The notes under the pieces were generated by a model. That model was not told the origin of the DNA. It saw only the letters and a list, made by a program, of their open reading frames with translations, and did not search any database. A program made the translations under genes and the position numbers. A DNA stretch of 7,723 nucleotides, taken from positions 1 to 7,723 of the forward strand of contig JANWHL010000140.1 of assembly GCA_025450405.1 (NCBI GenBank), in the 5' to 3' direction. This DNA comes from Ktedonobacterales bacterium (GTDB lineage: Bacteria > Chloroflexota > Ktedonobacteria > Ktedonobacterales > JADMIN01). Below are positions 1-5,258 of the stretch, in pieces (positions within the stretch are counted from its first letter, which is position 1; each line of letters starts with the position of its first letter).

Positions 1-253
1 CTGCGCCCGCGCGGCCAATCCATGCGCGGGCCGCGTCAACTCCGGCGACCGGGTCACCGTCGCGCCGTGCGACCCCGCCGCGCTGCGCGCCGGCGACATC
101 GTCCTGGTCCGCATGCGCGGAACCGAATACCTCCATCTGATCAGGGCCATCCAGGACGACCGCGTCCTCATCGGCAACAACCGCGGTGGCATCAATGGCT
201 GGGTCGGACGGCAGGCAATTTTCGGCGTCGCCACCAACACCGAGCCAGCCTAG
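1..253 (+). CDS. S24/S26-family serine peptidase, 5'-truncated and apparently frameshifted
   Basis: The gene enters from the left edge and ends at TAG 251-253. From base 32 the frame reads RVNSGDRVTV, then a GDIVLV strand, YLHLI and IGNNRGGINGW, and stops after GVATNTEPA. This is the body of the small LexA/signal-peptidase-like fold. The catalytic Ser-Met box, GQSMRG (Ser codon 19-21, Met 22-24), is in the frame starting at base 1, and the two parts join perfectly if one base near 28-32 is removed. The repaired spacing, SM plus six residues plus GD, is that of signal peptidase I. The usual general-base Lys is probably replaced by the His of YLHLI (codon 134-136), as in the ER-type signal peptidase lineage. 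The substrate is unknown. It could be a self-cleaving regulator or a protein-processing enzyme. Either the gene is broken or the read has an indel. Confidence 0.72.
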   Translation, partial: CARAANPCAGRVNSGDRVTVAPCDPAALRAGDIVLVRMRGTEYLHLIRAIQDDRVLIGNNRGGINGWVGRQAIFGVATNTEPA

Positions 254-274
254 CTCGCCAAGCGGGTACCCCTG

Positions 275-289
275 GCGGGTGACACCCGC
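275..289 (+). terminator. Terminator-like hairpin after the peptidase gene
   Basis: A perfect 6-bp stem (GCGGGT / ACCCGC) with a 3-base loop lies 22 bases after the peptidase stop. No T-run follows, so it is at best a weak or Rho-assisted terminator. It overlaps the degenerate first unit of the adjacent 14-bp repeat array. Confidence 0.3.
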
Positions 290-346
290 GAGTTCACGCC
301 CGCACGTTGACGCCCGCAAGTTGACGCCCGCAAGTTGACGCCCGAC
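277..346. repeat. 14-bp tandem repeat array, about five units
   Basis: Four clear units lie at 291-304, 305-318, 319-332 and 333-346, with consensus AGTTGACGCCCGCA and 0-2 mismatches each. A degenerate fifth unit at 277-290 matches about 10 of 14 bases. Three units contain TTGACG, a good sigma70 -35 box, and the first clear unit has TTCACG. Only the last copy sits at the right distance from a -10 box. The 14-bp period is neither a codon multiple nor an integral helical turn. Slippage expansion of a promoter element is the simplest reading; a multi-site operator is the alternative. Confidence 0.85.
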
Positions 347-364
347 CGTCGCCCTGGATATAGT
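335..364 (+). promoter_or_regulatory. Sigma70-type promoter of the SAM hydrolase operon
   Basis: The -35 box TTGACG (335-340) and -10 box TATAGT (359-364) are separated by 18 bp. Each differs from consensus at one position. The expected transcript start near 371 gives a leader of about 60 bases before ATG 431. The -35 box is supplied by the last 14-bp repeat unit. Confidence 0.72.
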
Positions 365-386
365 CCCCCGTAGCGTGGGGTAAAGC

Positions 387-410
387 CGGCCGAGCGCCGC
401 GTCTCGGCCG
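387..410 (+). promoter_or_regulatory. Hairpin in the 5' leader of the SAM hydrolase operon
   Basis: An exact 8-bp inverted repeat (CGGCCGAG / CTCGGCCG) with an 8-base loop lies between the predicted transcript start and the ribosome binding site AAGGGGGA (416-423). The stem ends 5 bases before the Shine-Dalgarno sequence and does not sequester it. It may stabilise the mRNA 5' end or be a protein-binding site. In this GC-rich DNA, chance cannot be excluded. Confidence 0.4.
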
Positions 411-430
411 TCGCTAAGGGGGAACGCACC

Positions 431-679
431 ATGATCCTCGAAGGCACCGTCATCAGCAAGGAAACCGGCCTGCGCGCGTCCTTCGGTGGCGTCGAGCAGC
501 CCTATGTCCGCTGCGTCATCGCGCGCCTCGACAATCCCGAGGTGCAATCCGAGGCCCGCGTGATCGGCGTCGAGGACCTGCCCGTGGACGTCGGCGGCGT
601 CGTCCGCCTCGAGGTGGTCCGCGTCGTGACCGACCGCCGCGATGGCATCGTCCGGTTCGATTGCCGCTTGATCGAGTAG
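431..679 (+). CDS. Small conserved-looking protein of unknown function, possibly OB-fold
   Basis: An 82-residue acidic, soluble protein with no signal peptide or membrane segment. ATG 431 is preceded by AAGGGGGA with 7 bases spacing and sits under a good promoter. The chain is almost wholly beta-like: alternating stretches at about 2-8 (ILEGTVI), 25-33 (YVRCVIARL), 42-46 (ARVIG), 56-66 (VVRLEVVRVVT) and 72-80 (IVRFDCRLI), separated by short turns. That pattern suggests a small beta-barrel such as an OB fold, but this is inference from pattern only and I do not recognise the family. It is the first gene of a two-gene operon, 6 bases ahead of the SAM hydrolase start, so a role linked to SAM or nucleoside handling, or to nucleic-acid binding, is conceivable. 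Confidence 0.78.
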   Translation: MILEGTVISKETGLRASFGGVEQPYVRCVIARLDNPEVQSEARVIGVEDLPVDVGGVVRLEVVRVVTDRRDGIVRFDCRLIE

Positions 680-685
680 CCGCCC

Positions 686-1546
686 GTGCAGACTCCCGCC
701 GCTGGCCCCGTGAAACCTCCGCTCATCGCCCTGCTCACCGACTTCGGCACCGCGGATGGCTACGTCGGCGTCATGAAGTCGGTCATCCTCGGCATCGCGC
801 CGGGCGTTCCGCTCGTGGACCTCACTCATAATGTCCCGCCCCAGGATGTCCGCGCCGGCGCCTGGATCCTCCACACAAGTTGGCGCTACCTCCCGGCCGG
901 CGCGGTCTGCCTGGCGGTCGTGGACCCCGGCGTGGGCACCACGCGCCGCGCCATCGCCTGCGCCGCCGGCGGCCGCGTGTTCGTCGGGCCCGACAACGGG
1001 CTCTTTGGCTACATCCTCGCGGCTAGCCCCGCCACGGCCGCCGTCACGCTGGACAACCCGCGTTACCAGCTCCCCGCGCCCAGCGCCACCTTCCACGGCC
1101 GCGACATCTTCGCCCCGGCCGCCGCGCACCTCGGCGCCGGCGTACCCCTCGCGGCGCTGGGCGACGCCATCGATCCAGACTCGCTGGTCCCCCTCACCAT
1201 GCCGCGCCCGCAACGCGTCCCCGCCGGCCTTCTCGGCCACGTCATGCATGTGGACCACTTTGGCAACCTCATCACCGACTTTGGGCCAGATGTGGCCTCC
1301 GGGTTGCTCCGCATGCCCCAGCCGCGCATCCGGCTGGCGGCCACAGAGATCACCGCCACCGCCGCGACCTTCGGCGCCGGCCCCCCGGGGGTACTCTTCG
1401 CCCTGCTGGATAGCTCTGGCCATCTCGCCATCGCCCTCCGTGATGGTTCAGCCGCGGCCCAGCTTGGGGCGGGCGTCGGCGCCACGGTCCTCGCGCTCGA
1501 CACGGACCAAGGTGTCGGGGATCAGGATATCGCCGACCAGGCGTAG
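686..1546 (+). CDS. SAM-hydroxide adenosyltransferase (SAM hydrolase, DUF62 family)
   Basis: Predicted to hydrolyse S-adenosylmethionine to adenosine and L-methionine in the cytoplasm, using a water-derived hydroxide. It belongs to the family that includes fluorinase and chlorinase. The N-terminal domain (about 12-160) shows LLTDFGTADGYVGVMK (14-31), DPGVGTTRR (80-88), VGPDNGL (100-106) and FHGRDIFAP (136-144). The C-terminal domain (about 182-275) begins with HVDHFGNLITDF (188-199). Asp80, Arg87 and His137 match the Asp-Arg-His triad described for the hydroxide-using members, which favours SAM hydrolase over a halogenase. Length (286 aa) is normal. GTG 686 is used as start; GTG 710, giving VKPPLIALLTDFG, is equally reasonable because homologs usually begin close to LLTDFG, and neither has a clear ribosome binding site. 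The gene is probably translated by coupling from the gene 6 bases upstream. Confidence 0.93.
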   Translation: MQTPAAGPVKPPLIALLTDFGTADGYVGVMKSVILGIAPGVPLVDLTHNVPPQDVRAGAWILHTSWRYLPAGAVCLAVVDPGVGTTRRAIACAAGGRVFVGPDNGLFGYILAASPATAAVTLDNPRYQLPAPSATFHGRDIFAPAAAHLGAGVPLAALGDAIDPDSLVPLTMPRPQRVPAGLLGHVMHVDHFGNLITDFGPDVASGLLRMPQPRIRLAATEITATAATFGAGPPGVLFALLDSSGHLAIALRDGSAAAQLGAGVGATVLALDTDQGVGDQDIADQA

Positions 1547-1551
1547 GCGCG

Positions 1552-1572
1552 GCCGCCCATCCGCTGGGTGGC
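1552..1572 (+). terminator. Terminator-like hairpin after the SAM hydrolase gene
   Basis: An 8-bp stem (GCCGCCCA / TGGGTGGC, with one G-U pair) and a 5-base loop begin 5 bases after the stop codon. There is no U-tract, so termination strength is uncertain. It could instead protect the 3' end of the operon mRNA. Confidence 0.4.
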
Positions 1573-1574
1573 AT

Positions 1575-1661
1575 GCGCTATGCGAGGAGGAGCACATCCG
1601 CGACAGCGGACACCGGAGCAACCGTTCATAGCGCGGCGGCAGGGATGCATATTGGCCGCCG
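1575..1661 (+). promoter_or_regulatory. Structured leader upstream of the orphan gene
   Basis: Three nested or adjacent inverted repeats fill this short gap. A long-range 8-bp helix pairs GCGCTATG (1575-1582) with CATAGCGC (1627-1634). Inside it is a 5-bp stem with a GACA loop (1597-1610). A 7-bp hairpin (CGGCGGC / GCCGCCG, 1634-1661) ends 4 bases before the Shine-Dalgarno AGGAGAGG (1666-1673). I could not match this to a known riboswitch. No convincing promoter is visible, so the RNA may be a read-through leader. Confidence 0.35.
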
Positions 1662-1676
1662 GGTCAGGAGAGGTAC

Positions 1677-2042
1677 ATGACACTCGAACCCGTCAATTCA
1701 GCCCCAATCAACAAGCCGTCCACCAGCGCCTCGCGTTGGCCCGCGGTGGTTCGTCGCCCCCGCGCGACGGCCACCACTCCGCGCGTCTCGGTCGTGGACC
1801 TCCGTGTCTCGATGGCCGCCGTGAGTGATCGCGCGGCCCACTTGGTGGGTGCCGCACGGGCGCGCGGAGCCGCACATTCCCTGCGCCTCTGGCGCGATGC
1901 CCAGCATGAGGCGCTCCTGAGCCTGGCCCGCGAGGCCGGGCACGCGCCCGCCACGGCGGAGTGCCGTTCGCTGGCATGGGTGCGCGAGGCCGCCGGCTAC
2001 CACATTTCGGCCGCATTCACCGCTCAGCCGATCGTGCACTGA
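1677..2042 (+). CDS. Hypothetical protein, 121 residues, family not recognised
   Basis: ATG 1677 has an excellent ribosome binding site (AGGAGAGG, 1666-1673, 3 bases before the ATG), the best reason to prefer this frame over overlapping frames on both strands. Residues 1-40 are rich in Ser, Thr, Pro and Arg and look disordered. Residues about 48-95 are Ala/Arg/Leu-rich and probably helical (AAHLVGAARARGAAH, then LRLWRDAQHEALLSLAREAG). The tail ends WVREAAGYHISAAFTAQPIVH over 101-121. There is one Cys and no membrane segment, signal peptide or catalytic motif that I recognise. A small basic-plus-helical layout is compatible with a DNA-binding or regulatory protein, but nothing specific supports that. 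It lies alone between a structured leader and a convergent hairpin. Confidence 0.6.
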   Translation: MTLEPVNSAPINKPSTSASRWPAVVRRPRATATTPRVSVVDLRVSMAAVSDRAAHLVGAARARGAAHSLRLWRDAQHEALLSLAREAGHAPATAECRSLAWVREAAGYHISAAFTAQPIVH

Positions 2043-2045
2043 GCC

Positions 2046-2060
2046 GCCGGCATCGCCGGC
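2046..2060. terminator. Shared hairpin between convergent genes
   Basis: GCCGGC (2046-2051) pairs with GCCGGC (2055-2060) around a 3-base loop. It fills most of the 24-bp gap between the stop of the rightward orphan gene (2042) and the stop of the leftward hydratase (2067). It would fold in both transcripts. No T-run on either side, so Rho-independent activity is doubtful. Confidence 0.4.
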
Positions 2061-2066
2061 TGGACG

Positions 2067-2519
2067 TCACCGCGCCAGCCTGACCTGCGACGGGAATCCG
2101 CTGAACCGCGCCGACAGCACTTCGACGCCGTCCTGGTTGACACACCTCGTCGCGCCCACCAGGCGTCGCGTCGCCGCGTCCTTCTCGACAAATTTGACGG
2201 TACAGGTGATCGTGTCGCCGATGTACACCGGCGCGATGAACTGAAAGTGCATCTCCGTCGCCAGAAAACCAATCAGGCCGCCGATATGCGTCATCATGGC
2301 GCCCGTCAGCAGACCCGGGATGATGCGCCGCCCAAACGCGCTCTCATGCGCGAAGACATCGTCCGAGTGGTACGGGTTGAAGTCCCCGGTGACGCCACAG
2401 AAGACCGTCACATCCGCTTCGGTGAAGGTGCGCCGGAAACTGAATTCTTGCCCCAGCTCCACGTCGTCGAACGCCTCGCGCAACCGGCGCTTGAATGCCT
2501 CGCTCATCTGGCCCTTCAT
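2067..2519 (-). CDS. MaoC-like (R)-specific enoyl-CoA hydratase / hot-dog dehydratase
   Basis: A 150-residue single hot-dog protein of the MaoC dehydratase family, predicted to add water to a trans-2-enoyl-CoA or related thioester in the cytoplasm. The hydratase signature is clear: GVTGDFNPYHSDD at 42-54, with Asp46 and His51 in the positions of the catalytic Asp-His pair of PhaJ-type enzymes. Next come the helix IIPGLLTGAMMTHIGGLIG (66-84) and the strands FQFIAPVYIGDTITCTVKF. Length is usual for PhaJ-like proteins. ATG 2519 overlaps the kinase stop as ATGA and has AGGAAGG three bases upstream, inside the end of the kinase gene; Met5 is an alternative start. Being last in a response regulator-kinase operon is unusual. 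The true substrate (fatty, polyhydroxyalkanoate or amino-acid-derived thioester) cannot be told from sequence. Confidence 0.9.
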   Translation of the reverse strand: MKGQMSEAFKRRLREAFDDVELGQEFSFRRTFTEADVTVFCGVTGDFNPYHSDDVFAHESAFGRRIIPGLLTGAMMTHIGGLIGFLATEMHFQFIAPVYIGDTITCTVKFVEKDAATRRLVGATRCVNQDGVEVLSARFSGFPSQVRLAR

Positions 2520-4258
2520 CTGCCTTCCTGACCACTTGTCGTCAGCCCGGATCCCCAGCCCGGATCCTCAGCGCCCCTCGTCGCGGCCGCGAACTTCAGC
2601 CGGAATATGCTCCCACGACCAGGAACGCTCGCGACCGTGAGCGTCCCACCCTGCGCATCGGCAAGCTCGCGCGCGAGCGCAAGGCCCAGGCCGCTACCGC
2701 CGAGCTCACGCGACCGGGCCTTGTCCACACGGTAAAAGCGGTCGAAAAGACGCGGCACGTGCTCGGGCTCAATCCCTGGCCCAGTGTCACGCACTGCCAC
2801 CACGACGCTCTCCGCGTACCGTCCCTCACCAGGCTCCGGCGCGCACGACACCTGAACGCTTCCGGGTGCCGGGGTGTAGCGGATCGCGTTGTCCAGCAGG
2901 ATCAGGAGGATCTGTCTCAAATGCGCCGCGTCGGCGAGCACGTCAGGCATCCGGCCGCCGCCACGTGGCGTGGCGTCGTCTGGCCTGGCGCCGGGTTCAT
3001 GTCCATCACCAGAACGCGGCCGCGTGTCCCTCTCGTCAAGCGCGTCCGCCGCCAGCTCCGGCACTGGGTTTCGGCTGAACATTAACTCCAGTCCGCGCTC
3101 CGTGGCCAGTGGTCGTGCCAGACGACAGGTCTCCTCGACCAGAGCGGCGAGGTTCACGGGTTCGCGGCTGGGCGTCTCCGCGCCACGATCGATCCGGGCC
3201 AGCTGCAGCAATTGGGACGTGAGGCGGGTCATGTAGTCCACCTCAGTCAGGATATCCGATGCCAGCTCGGCCATATCGTCCAGGTCCCCGCGCTTCGTCA
3301 CCACCGAGTGCGCGGGCGTGTCCACCCGACCAACCGCGCGCTCAGCCCCGTCACCCGCACCGGCCCTGGCCAATGGCGCGCGGCCAACTATGGCGCGCAG
3401 TAGCAAATCGGCCTCGGCGCGCATCAGGCTCAGCGGTGTGCGCAGCTCATGCGACGCATCCGCCACAAAATCGCGCTGGCGCTCGAAGGCGATCAACACG
3501 GGGGCCAGCGCACGCTCCGCCAGGAACACGCCCCCAGCCGCCGCCAGCAGGATACCGGCCCCACCAACCAGCAGGAGCACCTCCAGGAATTGGCGCAGCT
3601 CGGCAAAGCGCGGGACCAGCGATGTGCCCACCTGGAGCGCGCCGACGATTCGCCCATTCGCGCGGACCGGCACCGTATACAGACGGAATGCCTGGTCGTC
3701 GAGATGCCGGCCGATGTCCACCGTGACCAGCGTGCTGGGAACCGCGCCGCGGAGGACGGGCCGCGCCGCGTCCGCGTCAGGCAGTCCGGGCGCGACTACA
3801 TCCAGCGGCCGCGCGACCGGCCGGCCGGTCGCATCGAGCAGCAAGGAGAAGAGGTTGGGGCTGTCGCTGGCCGCGTAAGCCTCATCGGGCTCCGTGGTCG
3901 TCGCGGAGTGTTGGGCTTCGGTCAGATCCTCCAACGGATGCCCGAGTGCCAGCTCGCGTTGCGCCTGTTGCTGGAGTTGCGCGTCTACCTGGGAATCCAG
4001 GGCACGTGACTGGCTCGCGTATACGCCGACGCCGACCAGCACTAGGACAAGGACCAGGACGCCGATATTCCAGGCGACCAGGCCTCGGCGCACCCGGCGG
4101 AAGGCCGGCGGGAGATGACCAGGCACTTCCCATGGGCGCGCGCGGAACCGGCGTGCTCGGGCCAGGACGAACGAGTGGGCGGACACGCGCGTGAACTCCT
4201 CGATGTGGGCATCTGGTGTGGCCATCTGGTTTGGGCATCTACGCACAGCATGGCGCAT
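2516..4258 (-). CDS. Membrane sensor histidine kinase with two core insertions
   Basis: Sensor kinase of a two-component pair, expected to phosphorylate the regulator encoded just upstream in the operon. Numbering is from ATG 4258. Transmembrane helix 1 is at about 62-80, an extracytoplasmic sensor domain of some 140 residues follows, and helix 2 is at about 224-247. The H-box is FVADASHELRTPL (264-276) with phospho-acceptor His270. The ATPase domain shows LLDNAIRYTP (N-box, Asn457), DTGPGI (491-496), LFDRFYR (504-510) and GGSGLGLAL (520-528), so it should be active. Residues about 291-324 and 401-440 are low-complexity insertions absent from typical kinases. A HAMP domain is weak or missing. 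ATG 4258 has no ribosome binding site; GTG 4186 (residue 25) has GAGGAG nine bases upstream and may be the real start. The signal is unknown. Confidence 0.93.
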   Translation of the reverse strand: MRHAVRRCPNQMATPDAHIEEFTRVSAHSFVLARARRFRARPWEVPGHLPPAFRRVRRGLVAWNIGVLVLVLVLVGVGVYASQSRALDSQVDAQLQQQAQRELALGHPLEDLTEAQHSATTTEPDEAYAASDSPNLFSLLLDATGRPVARPLDVVAPGLPDADAARPVLRGAVPSTLVTVDIGRHLDDQAFRLYTVPVRANGRIVGALQVGTSLVPRFAELRQFLEVLLLVGGAGILLAAAGGVFLAERALAPVLIAFERQRDFVADASHELRTPLSLMRAEADLLLRAIVGRAPLARAGAGDGAERAVGRVDTPAHSVVTKRGDLDDMAELASDILTEVDYMTRLTSQLLQLARIDRGAETPSREPVNLAALVEETCRLARPLATERGLELMFSRNPVPELAADALDERDTRPRSGDGHEPGARPDDATPRGGGRMPDVLADAAHLRQILLILLDNAIRYTPAPGSVQVSCAPEPGEGRYAESVVVAVRDTGPGIEPEHVPRLFDRFYRVDKARSRELGGSGLGLALARELADAQGGTLTVASVPGRGSIFRLKFAAATRGAEDPGWGSGLTTSGQEGR

Positions 4259-4303
4259 GGGGATACGTGTGACTGCGAGTCGGCCCGGCGCGACCGCGGC
4301 GGG

Positions 4304-4990
4304 TTACGAGGCGCGGATCATGTAGCCCACGCCGCGAACGGTGCGCAGGAGCGGAGGCAAGCCGTCGCTCTCGATCTTGTCCCGAAGGTAATGGATGTAG
4401 GTGTCCACGACGTTGCTGATCGCCTCCGAATCGCCCGGCCACGCCCGCAGGACGATCTGCGTGCGCGAGAGCGGCTGACCAGGATGTCGCATCAGCAGCT
4501 CGAGCAGGGTAAACTCACGCGCGGTCAGCTCGATCGGTCGCCCGCCGCGCCGCGCTTCATGGCGGAGCAGATCGAGATCGAGGTCGCCGACCCGGAGTGT
4601 CGTTGGATGCGTGCCGGCCGCGCCAGCTGGGGCCATGCGCCGGCCGAGCGCGCGCACGCGCGCCAGCAGCTCCTCGATGGCGAATGGTTTGGTCAGGTAA
4701 TCGTCAGCGCCCGCATCGAGCCCTTCCACCTTGTCCTCGATCTGATCGCGCGCGGTGAGCATCAGCACGGGCGTCGTGATCCGCTGGCCGCGAAGCCAGC
4801 GGCAGATATCGAGACCGCTCTGCTTGGGCAGCATGATATCCATCACGATGATGTCATGGATCCGCTCGCCCGCGCGCGCAATGCCCTCATCGCCGTCATA
4901 GGCCAGGTCGACGACGTGACCGCCCTCCTCGAGCCCGCGACCGATCAAGCGCGCGAGCTTGCGTTCATCCTCAACCACCAGGATCCGCAT
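4304..4990 (-). CDS. OmpR/PhoB-family response regulator
   Basis: A 228-residue transcription factor partnered with the downstream kinase. The receiver domain (1-115) starts MRILVVEDE, with acidic pocket Glu7/Asp8, phospho-acceptor Asp51 (IVMDIMLP), Thr79 (MLTARD) and Lys101 (LTKPFAIEELLARV). The winged-helix DNA-binding domain (about 130-228) contains IELTAREFTLLELLMRHPG and ends with the wing RTVRGVGYMIRAS. I chose ATG 4990 over longer in-frame starts (5029, 5113) because the conserved domain begins there and GGGGAG lies 8 bases upstream; the longer forms have no ribosome binding site and would overlap the control region. It is the first gene of the operon; 45 bases separate its stop from the kinase ATG. 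Family members bind direct repeats with 11-bp spacing, which occur in the region upstream. Confidence 0.95.
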   Translation of the reverse strand: MRILVVEDERKLARLIGRGLEEGGHVVDLAYDGDEGIARAGERIHDIIVMDIMLPKQSGLDICRWLRGQRITTPVLMLTARDQIEDKVEGLDAGADDYLTKPFAIEELLARVRALGRRMAPAGAAGTHPTTLRVGDLDLDLLRHEARRGGRPIELTAREFTLLELLMRHPGQPLSRTQIVLRAWPGDSEAISNVVDTYIHYLRDKIESDGLPPLLRTVRGVGYMIRAS

Positions 4991-5047
4991 CGCCGCCACT
5001 CCCCGATCCACCGTCACATCGTGGGCCATCGCGCCACGGTAGGCACG

Positions 5048-5091
5048 CCTCGCGCTCACCTCGCACACACCTCGTGGTCGCCTCGTGGTCG
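5048..5091. repeat. Four 11-bp repeats phased on CCTCG
   Basis: CCTCG recurs at 5048, 5059, 5070 and 5081, exactly every 11 bp. The last two units (5070-5080 and 5081-5091, CCTCGTGGTCG) are identical; the first two share CCTCG and more weakly the rest. The array lies in the predicted leader of the response regulator mRNA, 58-101 bases upstream of its start codon. Eleven bp is one helical turn and the spacing used by OmpR-family dimers, so this may be an operator. Simple tandem duplication is the alternative. Confidence 0.7.
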
Positions 5092-5122
5092 CCGTCCACC
5101 GCCACCTCACCATCCATCCGTC

Positions 5123-5131
5123 ATTGTAGCA
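5123..5131 (-). promoter_or_regulatory. Extended -10 promoter of the two-component operon
   Basis: On the minus strand, TGCTACAAT gives an extended -10 (TG-N-TACAAT, -10 at 5128-5123). No good -35 box is found 16-18 bp further up, which fits an activator-dependent or extended -10 promoter. The predicted start near 5116 leaves a leader of about 126 bases containing the CCTCG array. Confidence 0.5.
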
Positions 5132-5147
5132 CCCAGCCGCATGGGAA

Positions 5148-5180
5148 CTTTCTCACCAGATTCCCAGAATTGTCTCACGC
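5148..5180. promoter_or_regulatory. Candidate response-regulator operator, three half-sites at 11-bp spacing
   Basis: TCTCAC (5151-5156), TCCCAG (5162-5167) and TCTCAC (5173-5178) start exactly 11 bp apart; the outer two are identical. The last half-site ends 10 bp before the plus-strand -10 box, covering the -35 region. This is the layout of PhoB-type activation, where the regulator replaces the -35 contact. The neighbouring OmpR/PhoB-family regulator is the obvious candidate protein. Recognition is inferred from geometry and position only. Confidence 0.5.
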
Positions 5181-5185
5181 CACGG

Positions 5186-5194
5186 TGCTATGCT
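5186..5194 (+). promoter_or_regulatory. Extended -10 promoter of the DoxX-Rieske gene
   Basis: TGCTATGCT provides an extended -10 (TG-N-TATGCT, -10 at 5189-5194). No sigma70 -35 lies at 17 bp; that place is taken by the TCTCAC repeats. The predicted start near 5201 gives a leader of about 58 bases to GTG 5259 and rules out the ATG at 5190, which lies inside the -10 box. Confidence 0.5.
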
Positions 5195-5258
5195 GCGGCG
5201 GGCCAGCGTGCCCAGTCCGAGTCGATGGCGGCGTGGAGAGAGTTGGAGGGCGGGCATC

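Noticed and set aside
277..346. CRISPR array
   Set aside because: The 14-bp units are directly adjacent with no spacers, and there are no cas genes.
831..1631. Rightward open frame of 266 codons inside the SAM hydrolase gene
   Set aside because: A Ser/Pro/Arg-rich shadow in another frame of a well-supported DUF62 gene.
1575..1634. SAM riboswitch in the gap after the SAM hydrolase (GGAGCAACC resembles part of the S-box core)
   Set aside because: Only a few bases match; the four-way junction and other conserved segments of SAM-I or SAM-IV are not seen.
1568..1828. Rightward frame starting near an AGGAGG at 1585-1590
   Set aside because: The AGGAGG is downstream of that frame's start, no start codon follows it at a usable distance, and the frame conflicts with the 1677 gene, which has a proper Shine-Dalgarno.
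5144..5176. ECF sigma promoter (GGAACTT followed by GTCTC)
   Set aside because: The spacing from GGAACTT to GTC is 21 bases, longer than the roughly 16 usual for ECF promoters, and the TCTCAC repeats explain the second part better.
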